This document shows, one piece after another, positions 5,559-5,577 of a stretch of DNA of 5,577 nucleotides (the first letter of the stretch is position 1; each line of letters opens with the position of its first letter). Source of the stretch: Sulfitobacter sp. (GTDB taxonomy: Bacteria > Pseudomonadota > Alphaproteobacteria > Rhodobacterales > Rhodobacteraceae); NCBI GenBank assembly GCA_026421135.1, contig JAPKCR010000195.1:1-5577 (forward strand), written 5' to 3'. The notes beneath the pieces are model-generated. The model was not told the origin of the DNA. It worked only from the letters and a program-made list of their open reading frames with translations, and made no database searches. The position numbers were made by a program, and so were the translations under genes.

Positions 5559-5577
5559 GCTCGTAGTTAGTTTAATC

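Noticed and set aside
1..5577. Mobile element, toxin-antitoxin, phage or defence system
   Set aside because: No transposase, integrase, terminal repeats, small toxin/antitoxin pair or defence domain is visible; gene content is core-like.

Overview
The window looks like chromosomal core DNA of an alphaproteobacterium, most likely Rhodobacterales (Roseobacter type). This is inferred from the protein sequences (MiaB, the PhoH-like ATPase), moderate GC, and a miaB-to-phoH neighbourhood that I recall from that group. No species can be named from the sequence alone. I see no tRNA, rRNA, CRISPR array, IS element or integrase.

Left and centre (positions 1 to about 3570), all on the minus strand and read from right to left: miaB (tRNA ms2i6A37 methylthiotransferase), then a 240-bp intergenic region rich in dyads. 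Next come two small envelope genes: an OmpA-C-domain protein with a signal peptide and a lipoprotein. A strong intrinsic terminator follows, and then a phoH/ybeZ-type ATPase that runs off the left edge. The outer genes serve RNA modification and RNA metabolism. The two inner genes are exported proteins, and they share an ungapped 33-residue module with two cysteines (18 identical residues). The module copies lie exactly 600 bp apart, and the better part is still 49/60 identical at DNA level. This paired envelope module is the most interesting feature of the window.

Right: a 289-residue glycosyltransferase-2-like protein on the plus strand diverges from miaB. It converges on an HchA/Hsp31-type DJ-1 superfamily protein on the minus strand. 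The 132-bp convergent gap holds two inverted repeats, the stronger being an 11-bp stem. The HchA-like protein keeps the Cys-His-Asp triad but appears to lack two of the three metal ligands of E. coli Hsp31. The glycosyltransferase-like protein has a degenerate metal-binding (DxD) segment.

Translation starts: both envelope genes appear to use non-ATG starts (GTG and TTG) behind good Shine-Dalgarno sequences. The lipoprotein's Shine-Dalgarno overlaps the stop codon of the OmpA-like gene, which suggests translational coupling.
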